NCBI GenBank assembly: GCA_023146575.1
Contig: JAGLBU010000153.1
Span: 1-13,066, forward strand
Direction: 5' to 3'
From: Methylococcales bacterium
GTDB lineage: Bacteria > Pseudomonadota > Gammaproteobacteria > Methylococcales > Methylomonadaceae
Length of the DNA stretch: 13,066 nt
Position 1 is the stretch's first letter. The number at the start of each line of letters is the position of its first letter. A program made the position numbers and the translations under genes. The notes beneath the pieces are model-generated. The model was given only the letters and a program-made list of their open reading frames with translations, was not told the origin of the DNA and made no database searches. This document shows, piece after piece, positions 1 to 8,079 of the stretch.

Positions 1-1386
1 ATCAATGCTAAAAAAAGCTCTATCTGGAGTGTTTTTTAAGGTATAAACCGCATTGGAATCATTAGAGGTGGCTTTATACACGACTTGGTTTTCGCCGCTA
101 TTTTCATTGATGGCTAAGACCGTATCACCCGATGAAATAGCAGGTGCATTATCAACCGCAAAAGTTGTATTACTGGTTTGGACAAACACAATTTTTCCCG
201 TGGTCAGTGATTGTGTGTGAACACTGACATTTCCAGTGAAATCTCCCGTCGGCACGTCTAAATCATAATAATAGGTTAAATCACTCACACGGGTCATGCT
301 GGCATTTCGAATTAGATCATTGCTACCATTATTAATATTAATAACAGGAATGGTTTCGTGTTGAATAGATTGGTTAAAGGTTGCAAAAATTCGAAGCGTA
401 TTGTGTTCGGTAACCGTAATGGTGTTTTCAGTTAAAGGCGGTACCGAGCCTGTAGTATAGCGAAGCGAAGTGGTTAAAGCTTTGGTTTCGATTTCGACGG
501 TAGAAGTCCCTGGGGTTACGGTAATGCTACCATTTACAGGCTGGCTAGTTGAAATATCAATGCCGCCAAAAACGACCAGTTCACCCTCAAAAGTGCCTTT
601 TTTACCCGCAAATTCCCAGCGACCGTCTTTGTCACTGGTTGTAAATATCTCGCCTTTATTGAGGACTTTATCGCCATTTAAATCTACAAAAACGGTTGCT
701 CCTTTGACAGGGCCATTGGCTGATACCGTGCCTTTTTTAATGAGAAAAGGGACCGCTTCACCTGTGTATTTTGGGCTACTATAAAGCTCGGTCATCAAGT
801 CAAGTGGATCATTTTTAAATAGGGCTCTATCAATTTCAAACTGACTGGGTTGAATATTTAAAATGCCATAATATTTCAGGGTAATATCAATTTCAGCTTT
901 ATGTTTGGCTTTAAACTCAGAGGATTCAGAAAACCCACGCACAACTTCAGATAAACTAAGACCATTATTAAACTTATCTAACCAATAAGCTCTACCCGCA
1001 TCGTTGGCAGGGCGTTCAAAGATATTTTGAAACAATTCATCGAAATAGGCTTCTTTGGTGGAAATATGACGGTATTTTTGTTGAAACTCATTGGATTCAA
1101 TAAATTCTTGGCTAATTTTTTCAATCGAGGTGCCCGATCTAAATTTTTCTTGCCAAAACAACAGCCCTTTGGTTTTAGGGGCGCGTCCGAAAGCGGCGTA
1201 ATAAAGCTGTACAATAGGCGAGACTGATTCAACATATTCGGTGCTTTGTAAAAAACCGCCTGTGACCTCTGCGGCATTTAAAAATCGACCGTCAATTTGT
1301 CTTACCCAATAGGCTTTACCTTCAGGTTGTGAGGCTCGCCCGAGATAGGTTTGAAACAGCTGCTCTATAAATTTTTCGGTGCTCAT
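1..1386 (-). CDS. Large secreted DUF4214 / cadherin-like protein, N-terminal part (3' end outside window)
   Basis: I translated the reverse strand and found 462 uninterrupted codons from an ATG at 1386 to the window edge. The start is fixed: an in-frame TAA lies two codons upstream, and a GGAA Shine-Dalgarno lies about 7 nt before it. Residues ~1-160 hold three DUF4214-like units, each with a conserved core: YLGRASQPEGKAYW (~14-27), AFGRAPKTKGLLFW (~65-78) and FERPANDAGRAYW (~123-135). Residues ~216-275 look like a beta-sandwich with an FVDLNGDKVLNKGE calcium-loop-like segment. Residues ~415-462 match the start of a cadherin-type repeat (AINENSGENQVVYKATSNDS). There is no N-terminal signal peptide, which fits type I secretion through a C-terminal signal outside the window. 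DUF4214 is a recurrent N-terminal module of giant RTX/S-layer-like proteins. A surface adhesin role is inference. Total length is unknown. Confidence 0.8.
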   Translation of the reverse strand, partial: MSTEKFIEQLFQTYLGRASQPEGKAYWVRQIDGRFLNAAEVTGGFLQSTEYVESVSPIVQLYYAAFGRAPKTKGLLFWQEKFRSGTSIEKISQEFIESNEFQQKYRHISTKEAYFDELFQNIFERPANDAGRAYWLDKFNNGLSLSEVVRGFSESSEFKAKHKAEIDITLKYYGILNIQPSQFEIDRALFKNDPLDLMTELYSSPKYTGEAVPFLIKKGTVSANGPVKGATVFVDLNGDKVLNKGEIFTTSDKDGRWEFAGKKGTFEGELVVFGGIDISTSQPVNGSITVTPGTSTVEIETKALTTSLRYTTGSVPPLTENTITVTEHNTLRIFATFNQSIQHETIPVININNGSNDLIRNASMTRVSDLTYYYDLDVPTGDFTGNVSVHTQSLTTGKIVFVQTSNTTFAVDNAPAISSGDTVLAINENSGENQVVYKATSNDSNAVYTLKNTPDRAFFSID

Positions 1387-1668
1387 ACGTTATTCCGTAA
1401 ATAATTGACGTTGATTTGATTCGGCGATAAAACAAACAAAAGTGGGTGTTAACCACAGTTTGTCTAGAGGTTTATATCAGTATAGTTTAATCTTATTTTC
1501 AATCCTACCTGAGATAGTGGGTCGATAGTAGTTTTAATGTTGATTAAAATACACTTCTTTTTTGCTGTAACAAAATGGTAACAATCGATTGTTATTCTTT
1601 GATTTGATGACTAATCGGTTATTTCGACAACGAACGTTTTAAATTTTAAATTAATATGGATTTACAAA
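1387..1668. other. Divergent intergenic region between secreted-protein gene and porin gene
   Basis: These 282 bp separate two genes that point away from each other, so both promoters should lie here. For the leftward gene, a TATACT hexamer (complement of 1479-1484) and a TATAAA (complement of 1471-1476) are candidate -10 elements, but neither has a convincing -35 at 16-18 bp. No good sigma-70 pair was found for the porin. Its start has a GGA at 1657-1659, nine bases before the ATG. The clear structured element is the palindrome at 1579-1594, listed separately. No credible small gene or RNA was seen. Confidence 0.5.
1567..1594. promoter_or_regulatory. Perfect 16-bp palindrome with an overlapping direct repeat, candidate operator
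   Basis: TAACAATCGATTGTTA (1579-1594) is a perfect inverted repeat with no spacer. The heptamer GTAACAA occurs at 1567-1573 and again at 1578-1584, 11 bp apart, so the second copy runs into the palindrome. Dyad symmetry plus a helical-turn-spaced half-site, 75 bp before a porin start and about 190 bp from a divergent start, is the typical look of a dimeric repressor or activator site. The binding protein is not known and no regulator gene is in the window. Confidence 0.45.
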
Positions 1669-2883
1669 ATGAATATGTCTTTTAAATTAACCCTAAATAC
1701 CGTGTTGTTGGGTGGTGCTTTATTCGCCTCTAGTAGCGTTTTTGCCACCGACAAAGAATTATTAGACACGTTGTTGAAAAATGGGGTTTTAACCAAAGCG
1801 CAACATGAAAAATTGATTTCTCAAGCCGATAAAAAAGCGCCTAAAAAGACAACAAAAGCCTCTGGCAGTATTTTAGATATGGACTGGGCGTCGCGTATTA
1901 AAATTTCAGGGGATATGCGAGTTCGATATGAAGATAAACATTCGGATGCCAAAGGCGTTGGTGAGAGTCGCCAACGAATTCGCGCCCGAATTGCCTTAGC
2001 CGTTAAAATTAATGAAGATGTTGATGTGGGTTTTCGTTTGGTTACTACTGGAGGTATAACTACAACTAATCAGGATTTGGAAGGGGGATTTGTTGGAAAA
2101 AATGTTTTTTTTGATCGTGCCTTTATTGATTGGCATCCAAGTTTTGCCGAAGGAATGCATGTGATTGCAGGTAAAATTAAACAGCCTTGGTATGGCATAA
2201 AACAAGGTTTAATTTGGGATACTGACGTTAATCCAGAAGGATTAGCCGTAACCTATGAAAGAGATTTTGCTAAGGCTAAATTTAAAACTACAGCAGGCTA
2301 TTTTATTGTTGAAGATGGGAAAAATTTAGCGAAAAAAGGGGAAAATAATGGTTTTAGTGAAGATCAGAAAATGTTTCATGCAGGCATAAGTGGTGAAATG
2401 AAAATTACTGATAAGGTAAAAGGCTCTTTAGGATTTAATGCTTTTATATACGATGATGCGGTGGGGAATGATAAAAAAAATCTGAATACCGATGCTGAAA
2501 TTTATTCAGTGGCAGGGAAAGTGGATATTAAAACGGGTATCATCCCTATTAAGGTTTATGGGCAGTATGCGGTTAATGTTGCCGCATTCGACAATACTCA
2601 AAATACCGCATGGTTGGCAGGAATTGGCGCAAAATTTAAAAAATTTAGCTTAAATTATAATTATCGTGATACACAAGAATATGCAGTGGTGGATCTTTTT
2701 AATGATTCAGATTTTGGTGCTGGTAACACGGCTACCAGAGGTCATAAAATAAAATTAGGCTATAAAATCAGCAAAAACTTTTTTTCTTCGGTCTCTTATT
2801 ATGCCGCTAAAGAATATGGACCTAATAATGTTGATAACAATGAAATAAATATTTTACATGTTGACTTTAAAGCCAAATTCTAA
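1669..2883 (+). CDS. Putative outer-membrane porin (Porin_5-like beta-barrel)
   Basis: The 404-residue product has a classical Sec signal peptide: lysine at 6, a hydrophobic core at ~7-20, and an SSVFA/TD cleavage site after residue 26. The mature N-terminus (~27-58) is a lysine-rich segment, DKELLDTLLKNGVLTKAQHEKL, as often found in the 'putative porin' family. From ~70 (RIKISGDMRVRYED) onward the chain alternates polar and hydrophobic/aromatic residues as in amphipathic strands, with RQRIRARIAL and FFDRAFIDWHP segments typical of Porin_5. It ends in phenylalanine (HVDFKAKF), the usual BAM recognition signal. The likely role is solute diffusion across the outer membrane; substrate cannot be told. 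ATG 1669 is preceded by GGA at nine bases; Met3 is a possible alternative start. It appears monocistronic and converges on ispH. Confidence 0.85.
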   Translation: MNMSFKLTLNTVLLGGALFASSSVFATDKELLDTLLKNGVLTKAQHEKLISQADKKAPKKTTKASGSILDMDWASRIKISGDMRVRYEDKHSDAKGVGESRQRIRARIALAVKINEDVDVGFRLVTTGGITTTNQDLEGGFVGKNVFFDRAFIDWHPSFAEGMHVIAGKIKQPWYGIKQGLIWDTDVNPEGLAVTYERDFAKAKFKTTAGYFIVEDGKNLAKKGENNGFSEDQKMFHAGISGEMKITDKVKGSLGFNAFIYDDAVGNDKKNLNTDAEIYSVAGKVDIKTGIIPIKVYGQYAVNVAAFDNTQNTAWLAGIGAKFKKFSLNYNYRDTQEYAVVDLFNDSDFGAGNTATRGHKIKLGYKISKNFFSSVSYYAAKEYGPNNVDNNEINILHVDFKAKF

Positions 2884-2885
2884 TT

Positions 2886-2933
2886 AAAAAAGATACCTTG
2901 AGTGGTGTTTATTGCGCGCTCTGGTTATTTTTT
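2886..2933. terminator. Candidate bidirectional terminator between porin and ispH
   Basis: An A-tract (2886-2891) and a T-tract (2928-2933) flank an imperfect stem. ACC..GAG (2895-2902) pairs with CTC.GGT (2919-2925) with small internal bulges, and AT (2893-2894) pairs with AT (2927-2928). Read from either strand the stem is followed by a run of U, as expected between convergent genes. It overlaps the ispH stop codon (2925-2927). The stem is short and interrupted, so efficiency is uncertain. Confidence 0.45.
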
Positions 2934-3863
2934 AAGGTTTTTAGGGAGTGAAAAAACCACAGTCTCTTCAATACCCTTATGCTCCGTAACGGTTTTTCCA
3001 CCCCATTTTTTGAGTTGTGTAATCACCTCTTGCACTAAAATTTCAGGGGCAGACGCACCAGCGGTCACCCCAATAACCTTCACTTTTTCAAACCAGCTTT
3101 GGTGCATATCTTCAAAGGTATCAATTAAATAAGCCGTTGTTCCCAATTGTTCAGCAATTTCACGTAGGCGGTTGGAATTTGAACTGTTTGGAGAGCCGAC
3201 CACTAAAATAATATCTGAGATTTCGGCTAAATCGTGAATTGCATCTTGACGATTTTGGGTGGCATAACAAATATCATCTTTTTTCTGTTCTTGAATGGCG
3301 GGAAAATATTTTTTTAAGGCATCGACCATGATTTTAGTATCGGTCATTGAGAGCGTAGTTTGGGTGACGTAGGCTAAATTTTCAGGATTAATAACTTTTA
3401 ATTTAGCCACATCTTCTGGGTTTTCAACCAAATAAATACCGCCATGTTCGGTGCATTTTACATATTGCCCCATCGTACCTTCGACCTCAGGATGACCTGA
3501 ATGGCCAATTAAAATCACTTCTCGATCGGCTTTGGCGTGTTTTGCGACTTGAATATGAACTTTAGTTACTAACGGACAGGTAGCATCAAAGACGGTTAAA
3601 TCGCGCTCAATGGCTTGCTGTTGAACGCGTTTTGAAACCCCATGAGCGCTGAAAATCACATTGGCTTTTTCAGGAACATCGTCTAACTCTTCAATAAAAA
3701 CCGCGCCTTTATCGCGTAAGCCTTCCACGACCGTGCGATTATGAACCACTTCATGTCGGACATAAATTGGGGCACCAAACGCGTCAATGGCATGATCCAC
3801 AATTTCAATGGCGCGATCAACGCCAGCACAAAACCCACGAGGGTTAGCGAGTACAATTTTCAT
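2925..3863 (-). CDS. ispH: 4-hydroxy-3-methylbut-2-enyl diphosphate reductase (LytB)
   Basis: IspH catalyses the last step of the MEP isoprenoid pathway: reductive dehydroxylation of HMBPP to IPP and DMAPP, using a [4Fe-4S] cluster in the cytoplasm. The 312-residue length is normal. All hallmark residues are visible: cluster cysteines C12 ([12 protein letters not shown]), C96 (FDATCPLV) and C199 ([11 protein letters not shown]); diphosphate-binding H41, H74 (FSAHGVS) and H124 (SGHPEVEG); the proton-relay E126; T167 in VTQTTLSM; and the SSN (227-229) and S271 (GASAPE) substrate contacts. The start ATG has an AGGA Shine-Dalgarno (complement of 3866-3869) at good spacing. It is a single gene with its own divergent promoter region, not linked to other isoprenoid genes here. 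Annotation is essentially certain. Confidence 0.98.
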   Translation of the reverse strand: MKIVLANPRGFCAGVDRAIEIVDHAIDAFGAPIYVRHEVVHNRTVVEGLRDKGAVFIEELDDVPEKANVIFSAHGVSKRVQQQAIERDLTVFDATCPLVTKVHIQVAKHAKADREVILIGHSGHPEVEGTMGQYVKCTEHGGIYLVENPEDVAKLKVINPENLAYVTQTTLSMTDTKIMVDALKKYFPAIQEQKKDDICYATQNRQDAIHDLAEISDIILVVGSPNSSNSNRLREIAEQLGTTAYLIDTFEDMHQSWFEKVKVIGVTAGASAPEILVQEVITQLKKWGGKTVTEHKGIEETVVFSLPKNLKK

Positions 3864-4129
3864 AATCCTGACTTCTATACTAGGTTAAAGAGGCTTTATT
3901 CTAACGCAAGCGCTTTTTTGAGACGATGATTAGTTTTGTCATACTTCATAATTTTAAATGCTTGAAGCAGTATTAATGAGCTGATTATTAACGAATTTTA
4001 TAACGCTTAATAGCGCTTATCATCATGAAAGTAAAACTCCTGCCTGAAAGCCCTGTTCGTTTGAGTATTGAGTGGTAGAATAACCTTTAATATTACGACG
4101 ATACGACTTTACATATAAAAGAGGAATTT
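3864..4129. other. Divergent intergenic region between ispH and the UPF0182 gene
   Basis: These 266 bp must hold the ispH promoter (leftward) and the UPF0182 promoter (rightward). An AAGCGCTT palindrome followed by six T lies at 3908-3919, and a related AGCGCTTA sits at 4012-4019 next to CGCTTA (4004-4009). A strong Shine-Dalgarno AGAGGA (4120-4125) precedes the UPF0182 ATG by four bases. A 17-codon ATG frame at 4025-4078 has no Shine-Dalgarno and is not called as a gene. No tRNA-like or riboswitch-like structure was recognised. Confidence 0.4.
4068..4096 (+). promoter_or_regulatory. Weak candidate sigma-70 promoter for the UPF0182 / asparaginase unit
   Basis: TTGAGT (4068-4073) and TATTAC (4091-4096) are separated by 17 bp, each matching the consensus at four of six positions, about 33 bp before the start codon. 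TTGAGT is itself tandemly repeated (4061-4066 and 4068-4073). In AT-rich DNA such matches arise often by chance. Confidence 0.25.
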
Positions 4130-6763
4130 ATGCGAAACTGGAGACGGTTAATGCCTACTTTGGTTGGGGCGACCATTGTTATTGCAATCATTTTATATGT
4201 TGCCTTTTACTTTATTTTTTTAGACCTTTTTGTTGATTTATGGTGGTTTCATTCACTGGAATTTGAAGGCTATTTTTGGTTAAAATTACTTTATCGCTTT
4301 ATTTTATCAGGTGGGGTGACACTGGCATTTTTTGCAATTTTCTTTTTTCATTTTTGGATTGCTTCACGTTACTTAGGGCTGAACCCCCCTGATGAAATTT
4401 TACTGGATATAGATAAACGTCAACGCTATCAAAAGTTTGCCGAAGTCTTTATGAGTGGCTCTTCAAAGGTTTATACGCCCTTATCACTGATTTTAGCGAT
4501 TGTTATCGCCCTACCTTTTTATAATCAATGGGAATCATCTTTATTGTTCTTTTTTGGTGAAAATTCAGGGGTTGTCGATCCACTTTATAATAATGACATC
4601 AGTTTTTATTTATTTTCTTACCCCATCTTCAGCTTAATTCAGCAAGAATTATTGATTACCACGATTATTTTATTTTTTCTGGTAGCGTCTTTATATTGGA
4701 TGGAGCATATTTTTGTACCTGATCAAAGTGCCGCCTACCCATTCGGGGCTAAAATTCATTTGGCGATTTTAATTGGCTTTATTGTCATTTTTGTTTTAAC
4801 AGGTTTTTTCCTTGATCGTTTTGCGTTGTTGTATGTCAATGCGCACGAGCCTGATTTTTTTGGCCCAGGTTTTGTGGAAATTCGCTACGAACTACCGTTG
4901 ATTTGGGTGGCAGTGTTAAGTTTTTTGATGATTGCAGTGACCGCAATTATTTTTCTTTTTTCAAAAGAACATCGTAAAAAATGGCCTTTATATTTACCTA
5001 CGGCGGTTTTTTTAGGCATTTTGTTGTTGCAGTCGGTTGAATTCATTCCAGCGTTACTGAGGAAATTTATCGTAACCCCAAACCTTGTGAATGTTGAAAA
5101 AAGGTTTATCGAAAATAATATCAAGGCGACCTCGGATGCGTATGGTTTAAACCAAATTAAAGTGGTTGAAGTTGAAACCTTTGTCGATGCCTCAAAAGAT
5201 ATGAGGGAGTGGTCATCGCAAAAACATTTTGAGAACATTCCCGTGTGGGATCGAGAACATTTAACCGATGGCTATATGCAATTACAAGGCATCCAGCCTT
5301 ATTATCGCTTTCTCAATGTGGATGAAGACCGGTATTCTTTATTAGGGCATCGTCAACAAGTAAATTTAAGTGCGCGAGAAGTGGATATTTCTCAGCTTCC
5401 GCGTGAGGCACAAAATTGGCGGAATACACATTTGCGCTATACACATGGCTATGGTGCGGTGGTAACGCCTGCGGCACAAGACGCGGGAAAACCCATAAAA
5501 TGGTATTTACGGGATTTGAATTTGTATTCAAATGTCGGTTTTAGTGTGAAACACCCTGAGCTTTATTTTGGGCAAGGAAATTATAAATATGCGATTGTGC
5601 CAAATGATTTAGTGGTTGAGGATTTATCAGGCGCAAAATCGGAAGAAAAATATACAGGAGGTGCGGGGGTTTCGATTCATTCGTATTTTAGGAAATTATT
5701 ATTTGCTTTTTATATGAGCGATCCAAATATTTTCTTATCGTCCGATATTTCGAAAGAAAGTCGGTTATTATTGCATCGGAATATTATAAAACGCATCCAA
5801 AAATTAACCCCGTTTTTACAATTGGATAAAGACCCCTATTTAGTGATTACCAAAGATCGATTTTTTTGGATCCAAGATGCCTATACCTTGTCGGATAAAT
5901 ACCCCATTTCAAAACCAAGTCGGAGTAAATTTTTATCAGGCGAGCAAAAATTTAACTACATCCGAAATTCTGTTAAAATTACCGTTGATGCTTACAGCGG
6001 CAAGGTTAATTACTATATCGCAGATGAAAAAGATCCGATTATTCAAGCTTACAGTCGAGCATACCCTGGTTTTTTTAAAGAGCTAAAAGATATGCCCGAT
6101 GAATTGCGAGAACATTTACGTTATCCGCGTGATTTATATGCCTTGCAGATGAATATTTACGCCAAATATCATCAAAAAACCCCTGAATTATTTTACGAAC
6201 AAGCCGAAACTTTACAGCCTGCAAAAATTGATGGCCAATCGGTATTTCCTTATTTTATTACCATGGATTTTGGTCATTGTAATGACCGAGAAGAATTTGT
6301 GATGATTAATCCCATGACCCCTGTGAATCGTGATAATTTAAGCATGGTATCGGTGGCAGGAACGATGGATAAAAAAGACTGTGGTTTGAAGTATAAACCT
6401 GAAATTACAGTGTTTAAATTTCATAAAAAGGTACAAGTAAATGGCCCAGCACAAGTCGATGCGTTGATTGATCAAAATCCTGAAATATCGGCAGAATTTA
6501 CCTTGTGGGATCAGCATGGGTCGAGCGTAAAACGAGGACGAATGATTGTGTTACCGATTGGGCATTCAATGTTGTATGTGCAACCCATTTATATGGTCTC
6601 GACCAAAACAAAAATTCCTGAATTAGTCCGCGTGATTGTTTCTGTAGGTAATCAGGTAGTGATGGATAAAACCTTACGTTCAGCCTTTATACGGCTTAGA
6701 AAACTTTTCACGGATCGCCCTAGTGATACTACAGGTATTAGTCGTATTGATACACAGCCATAA
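4130..6763 (+). CDS. UPF0182 family (COG1615) large membrane protein, function unknown
   Basis: The 877-residue protein has seven predicted membrane helices in its N-terminal third (~9-31, 51-75, 114-131, 167-190, 207-228, 254-277, 286-303) and a large soluble C-terminal region (~305-877). Family signatures are clear: VEKRFIENNIKATSDAYGL (~322-340), HLRYTHGYGAVVTP, KWYLRDL, ELYFGQGNYKYAIVPN, the RYPRDLYALQ segment, and a C-terminal PIGHSMLYVQPIYM followed by PELVRVIVSVGNQVVM. The length is within the usual range for the family. The basic N-terminus (MRNWRR) and odd helix count suggest the large domain faces the periplasm; this is inference. No catalytic motif is known to me. The ATG has a strong AGAGGA Shine-Dalgarno. 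The asparaginase-like gene follows 32 bp later and is probably co-transcribed. Family assignment is secure, biochemical role unknown. Confidence 0.93.
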   Translation: MRNWRRLMPTLVGATIVIAIILYVAFYFIFLDLFVDLWWFHSLEFEGYFWLKLLYRFILSGGVTLAFFAIFFFHFWIASRYLGLNPPDEILLDIDKRQRYQKFAEVFMSGSSKVYTPLSLILAIVIALPFYNQWESSLLFFFGENSGVVDPLYNNDISFYLFSYPIFSLIQQELLITTIILFFLVASLYWMEHIFVPDQSAAYPFGAKIHLAILIGFIVIFVLTGFFLDRFALLYVNAHEPDFFGPGFVEIRYELPLIWVAVLSFLMIAVTAIIFLFSKEHRKKWPLYLPTAVFLGILLLQSVEFIPALLRKFIVTPNLVNVEKRFIENNIKATSDAYGLNQIKVVEVETFVDASKDMREWSSQKHFENIPVWDREHLTDGYMQLQGIQPYYRFLNVDEDRYSLLGHRQQVNLSAREVDISQLPREAQNWRNTHLRYTHGYGAVVTPAAQDAGKPIKWYLRDLNLYSNVGFSVKHPELYFGQGNYKYAIVPNDLVVEDLSGAKSEEKYTGGAGVSIHSYFRKLLFAFYMSDPNIFLSSDISKESRLLLHRNIIKRIQKLTPFLQLDKDPYLVITKDRFFWIQDAYTLSDKYPISKPSRSKFLSGEQKFNYIRNSVKITVDAYSGKVNYYIADEKDPIIQAYSRAYPGFFKELKDMPDELREHLRYPRDLYALQMNIYAKYHQKTPELFYEQAETLQPAKIDGQSVFPYFITMDFGHCNDREEFVMINPMTPVNRDNLSMVSVAGTMDKKDCGLKYKPEITVFKFHKKVQVNGPAQVDALIDQNPEISAEFTLWDQHGSSVKRGRMIVLPIGHSMLYVQPIYMVSTKTKIPELVRVIVSVGNQVVMDKTLRSAFIRLRKLFTDRPSDTTGISRIDTQP

Positions 6764-6786
6764 GAAATGAACTGTTTGAATATTAC

Positions 6787-6790
6787 GGGG
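6787..6790 (+). promoter_or_regulatory. Ribosome binding site supporting the GTG start at 6796
   Basis: A GGGG run lies five bases before GTG 6796. There is no in-frame ATG between the preceding UPF0182 stop and this codon, and starting at the GTG gives the normal family N-terminus MKKIILITTGGTIAS. Confidence 0.5.
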
Positions 6791-6795
6791 TATTA

Positions 6796-7875
6796 GTGAA
6801 AAAAATTATTTTGATTACAACGGGGGGGACAATTGCCTCGGTGGCTGGTTCAAACTCTGTTGGGATTGAAACCTCTAAAAAGTCGATTTCAAAACTTATT
6901 AGGAAAGTTAAGAATACGCTGGGGTGTGAGATTGAAATTAAAAGCCCGTTGAATAAAAATTCAGAAGCATTTACGGCGTTTGATTGGGTGCTTTTGCTTG
7001 AGAGCTTAAAGGAAGCAAGTTGTCAGGACGTGGCGGGGATTGTCATTACGCATGGCACCGATACGATGGTTTACAGTATGGCAGCGGCTTTATGTTATCA
7101 ACCTCAATGGCAACAAAAAATATGTTTTACAGGGGCTTATCATCCATCAGAACATCAAAATTCAGATGCATATTTAAACTTAGTCGCCGCAATAAGCTTT
7201 GTGTTATCAGAGCAATCACACTATGGAGTATATTTGGCCTTTCGGGCAGATTCATCTAATATAAAAGCTAATATTATAGAGGCTGCGGCGGTAAAACCTA
7301 TGGGCTTTGATAGCCGTTGTTTTGAGTCCTTTTATCAGCATGTTGTTGCAACTTTTCAATTGGATACTGGCTTATCTGCAATTACCCTCCCTCAATTTGA
7401 AACTTTTCCCTGTTTAAAAATCAGTCATTTTCCAACGCAACCAATACTTTTAAAAACACAAGCGACAATTGCCTGTTTTTATCTTCATCCTAGTCTGGAT
7501 ATCTCGGTATTGAAAAATATTATTAAGGGTCGAAAAATCCTTATTATTGAGCTGTATCACTGTGGAACGGCATCGACTGAATTAATTGATTTTATAGCGC
7601 TATATTCAGAGAAAATAACCTTTTTAGTGGGTACTTTTCCTAAGAAATATATCGACTTACCATATGAAAGCAGTCAAAAAATGCTACAAGCAGGGGCTTA
7701 TCTTTATGCGGATTTACAGCCGTATTTTTTGTATGTTTTTAGTTTGTTGTCATTGAGCCTTGCGTATTCAGAAGAGAATATTATTTCAGCGCTTTCTCCG
7801 TGGATGTTAAAAAGTGACTTGAATCACAAAACTAAGGGTGTAAGAATAGATAACTTTGAACAAGGTCTACTATAA
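6796..7875 (+). CDS. Asparaginase/glutaminase-family protein, divergent type
   Basis: The 359-residue cytoplasmic protein (no signal peptide) starts with GTG. It carries both active-site signatures of the L-asparaginase fold: TTGGTIAS with nucleophile-type T12, and GIVITHGTDTM with T88-D89. A VK at K167 (EAAAVKPMGFDS) aligns with the family's catalytic lysine. The C-terminal domain contains an ILIIELYHCGTAST strand-loop like the family's dimer-contact segment. Expected activity is hydrolysis of L-asparagine to aspartate and ammonia. The protein diverges from ordinary asparaginases: the flexible-loop region after T12 (SVAGSNSVGIETSKK) has no tyrosine at the position that normally supplies the second catalytic residue, and the stretch after FTGAYHPSEH differs from the usual proline-rich loop. 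Substrate could therefore be another amide. It probably shares a transcript with the upstream UPF0182 gene. Confidence 0.8.
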   Translation: MKKIILITTGGTIASVAGSNSVGIETSKKSISKLIRKVKNTLGCEIEIKSPLNKNSEAFTAFDWVLLLESLKEASCQDVAGIVITHGTDTMVYSMAAALCYQPQWQQKICFTGAYHPSEHQNSDAYLNLVAAISFVLSEQSHYGVYLAFRADSSNIKANIIEAAAVKPMGFDSRCFESFYQHVVATFQLDTGLSAITLPQFETFPCLKISHFPTQPILLKTQATIACFYLHPSLDISVLKNIIKGRKILIIELYHCGTASTELIDFIALYSEKITFLVGTFPKKYIDLPYESSQKMLQAGAYLYADLQPYFLYVFSLLSLSLAYSEENIISALSPWMLKSDLNHKTKGVRIDNFEQGLL

Positions 7876-8079
7876 AATGGTCTTCTCCCCGTATATTCGC
7901 ATCAAGATTTTTATAAATTTTGCTCAAGATGGGGAGATGTTGTGTTTATCTCAGCTCAATACTTAATCTTTAAGCAGAAAAACAAAGCTATAAAAATTTT
8001 TTGGCAATAAACCGTTAGGGGTTAGAGCTATTAAGTTTAAGCAAAATAAATTATTAAACTTTTAACAGGGAATTCAATC
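7876..8079. other. Intergenic region with inverted repeats before the TPR lipoprotein gene
   Basis: TCTCCCC (7884-7890) is complementary to GGGGAGA (7931-7937), a 7-bp stem around a 40-nt loop, just after the asparaginase stop. It lacks a U-tract, so it is a poor terminator. A small CTTAA-TCT-TTAAG hairpin occurs at about 7960-7975. The 8-bp inverted repeat at 8033-8061 is listed separately. AGGG (8067-8070) is the Shine-Dalgarno of the next gene. A TTGGCA at 8001-8006 resembles a -35 but has no -10 partner at 16-18 bp. No gene was seen. Confidence 0.4.
8033..8061. repeat. 8-bp inverted repeat in the leader of the lipoprotein gene
   Basis: AAGTTTAA (8033-8040) and TTAAACTT (8054-8061) are exact inverse complements with a 13-nt spacer, ending six bases before the AGGG Shine-Dalgarno. 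It may be an operator or a weak mRNA hairpin near the ribosome site. Low sequence complexity makes chance possible. Confidence 0.35.

Noticed and set aside
470..784. Rightward 104-codon frame and other small frames at 978-1277 and 1027-1227
   Set aside because: They lie inside the continuous leftward DUF4214 protein frame, which has clear domain motifs; these are shadow frames.
2902..3132. Rightward frame overlapping ispH
   Set aside because: Antisense to ispH, whose catalytic residues are all present on the other strand.
4025..4078. 17-codon ATG frame in the ispH/UPF0182 gap
   Set aside because: No Shine-Dalgarno, very short, no recognisable product, and placed where promoters are expected.
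4885..5531. Leftward frames inside the UPF0182 gene (117 and 72 codons)
   Set aside because: Opposite-strand shadows of a gene with strong family motifs; no ribosome sites or plausible products.
8001..8006. TTGGCA as a sigma-54 or sigma-70 promoter element for the lipoprotein
   Set aside because: No GC at the sigma-54 -12 position and no TATAAT-like hexamer 16-18 bp downstream.
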